64,000 nt of DNA from Pseudomonadota bacterium (lineage in GTDB: Bacteria > Pseudomonadota > Alphaproteobacteria > Caulobacterales > Aquidulcibacteraceae): contig JAIUOD010000002.1 in NCBI GenBank assembly GCA_020161405.1, positions 372,001 through 436,000 of the forward strand. Reading direction: 5' to 3'. How positions within the stretch are numbered: position 1 is the stretch's first letter; the number at the start of each line of letters is the position of its first letter. Positions 63,388-64,000 of the stretch are shown here, piece after piece. The position numbers and the translations under genes are program-made. The notes beneath the pieces were generated by a model, which made no database searches, was not told where the DNA came from, and saw only the letters and a program-made list of their open reading frames with translations.

Positions 63388-64000
63388 TAATTGCATTTTG
63401 ACTTGTGGTCTTGCCTAAAACATTGGCGCCATTAAAACTGGCGTCATCCGTTTTAGCATTTGCAAAATTAGCCTCATGTAGAAATGCATTATCAAAACAT
63501 GCATAGCGAAGGTCAGCATTTGAAAAATCGGCTATCTTATTTTGATTGCCTATAATTAAGCTTCCAAGGTTTGAATGGCTAAAATTGGCTTTTATTAGAC
63601 GTGCATTTCTAAAATTGGCGCCGCGTAAATCTGCTTTTATGAATGATGCGCCGCGTAAATCTGCATTTTCAAAATTGGCGCCCTGTAGTTGCGATTCTAA
63701 GAATAGAATTCCTGCCGCAATACAGCCTTTTGCATTAAGCGCGGTAAGACATCTTTCTTTGAAATATTGCGAGATTCCCCTTAAATCTAAGTTTTCAAAT
63801 ATTGCAACATTGCCAGAATTGCCATTGGTTTCATACCAGGTTTGATGGTTAATTAGGGCTTGTATAAGATTGTTTTTATTTATATTTTCATCTTTGTTTA
63901 TGCTTAATAAAGCGCCGGTTAAATTATCCGATGCAGGAAGGTTCTGCCCGAAATTTGTTCCTGTTAATATTGCGTCATAGAAGATAGCGCCATCAATAAG
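63380..64000 (-). CDS. Pentapeptide-repeat protein (5' partial, cut by window end)
   Basis: The minus strand is open from the window end to the stop at 63380-63382. The last 207 residues show about ten pentapeptides, such as GANFENADLRGASF, KADLRGANFRNARL, and IADFSNADLRYACF. Two segments before them (about 64000-63740) are less regular and contain Trp and Cys. The start lies beyond the window. Unlike the gene at 53899, this stretch has no membrane helix and its repeats follow the classic A(D/N)LxG pattern. Confidence 0.8.
   Translation of the reverse strand, partial: LIDGAIFYDAILTGTNFGQNLPASDNLTGALLSINKDENINKNNLIQALINHQTWYETNGNSGNVAIFENLDLRGISQYFKERCLTALNAKGCIAAGILFLESQLQGANFENADLRGASFIKADLRGANFRNARLIKANFSHSNLGSLIIGNQNKIADFSNADLRYACFDNAFLHEANFANAKTDDASFNGANVLGKTTSQNAIII

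Noticed and set aside
63546-63845. 99-codon plus-strand frame with repeated SAF-LAP text
   Set aside because: It is the complement of the pentapeptide repeats encoded on the minus strand.

Overview
The window reads as a chromosomal stretch of an AT-rich alphaproteobacterium, most likely of the stalked/holdfast-forming lineages (Caulobacterales/Maricaulales/Hyphomonadaceae type). The main evidence is the left end, where the gene set and its head-to-head order match the holdfast polysaccharide locus (HfsA-HfsB-HfsC reading right, meeting HfsG-HfsF-HfsE reading left). Supporting evidence is a set of typically alphaproteobacterial genes: DUF2849 and DUF934 around the sulfite reductase, the DUF2239/GIY-YIG pair, DUF3597, DUF1501/DUF1800, and a fused indolepyruvate oxidoreductase. 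No plasmid, phage or transposase gene is visible. Assignments rest on recognised motifs and gene order, not on database searches.

Layout. 1-7.2 kb: holdfast-type exopolysaccharide assembly (chain-length/co-polymerase, kinase-like partner, polymerase, glycosyltransferase, flippase, initiating sugar transferase). 7.4 kb: tRNA-Ser(GCU). 8.1-13.6 kb: a sodium:solute symporter and two tandem TadG-like von Willebrand A proteins, probably surface proteins. 13.7-17.4 kb: class II glutamine amidotransferase, a 50-residue secreted peptide, an M20 amidohydrolase and glutaryl-CoA dehydrogenase. 17.4-24.9 kb: membrane proteins of unknown role, a cupin, a CocE/NonD hydrolase, MerC-like and DUF3597 proteins, CutA. 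25.0-32.6 kb: one compact assimilatory sulfate reduction operon (DUF2849-cysI-DUF934-cysH-cysD-cysN-cysG-lrp). 32.7-34.9 kb: DUF6326, DUF302 and an SDR. 34.9-38.5 kb: coenzyme A operon panB-panC-coaBC-coaX. 38.7-41.5 kb: SDR, DUF2239, GIY-YIG and pirin genes. 41.5-49.5 kb: DUF1501/DUF1800 pair, a TonB-dependent receptor, a GH127-type glycosidase. 49.6-53.5 kb: dicarboxylate symporter, MprF-like protein, methyltransferase and GFA protein. 53.8-64 kb: a pentapeptide-repeat gene bracketed by inverted repeats, rmuC, an M48 protease with DUF898, an Lrp regulator divergent from a fused indolepyruvate oxidoreductase, and a second pentapeptide-repeat gene cut by the window end.

How the genes fit together. 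The cys operon appears to reduce sulfate through APS directly: CysD/CysN make APS, CysH has the paired cysteines of iron-sulfur APS reductases, CysI reduces sulfite, and CysG makes its siroheme. No APS kinase is present, and CysN instead ends in a membrane domain resembling DUF2061. The pan/coa operon covers several steps from ketoisovalerate towards CoA. The two Lrp/AsnC regulators each sit beside the genes they probably control.

The least explained items are: (i) a two-copy intergenic RNA/DNA element, each copy made of a conserved hairpin plus a 16-bp perfect stem with a GCGTGG loop, lying just after gcdH and cysD; (ii) the tandem vWA proteins with an aromatic, cysteine-containing insertion and a Gly-Asn repeat; (iii) the inverted 62-63-bp repeats enclosing a pentapeptide-repeat membrane protein; (iv) candidate operators upstream of DUF2239/GIY-YIG and in the lrp/indolepyruvate oxidoreductase interval.
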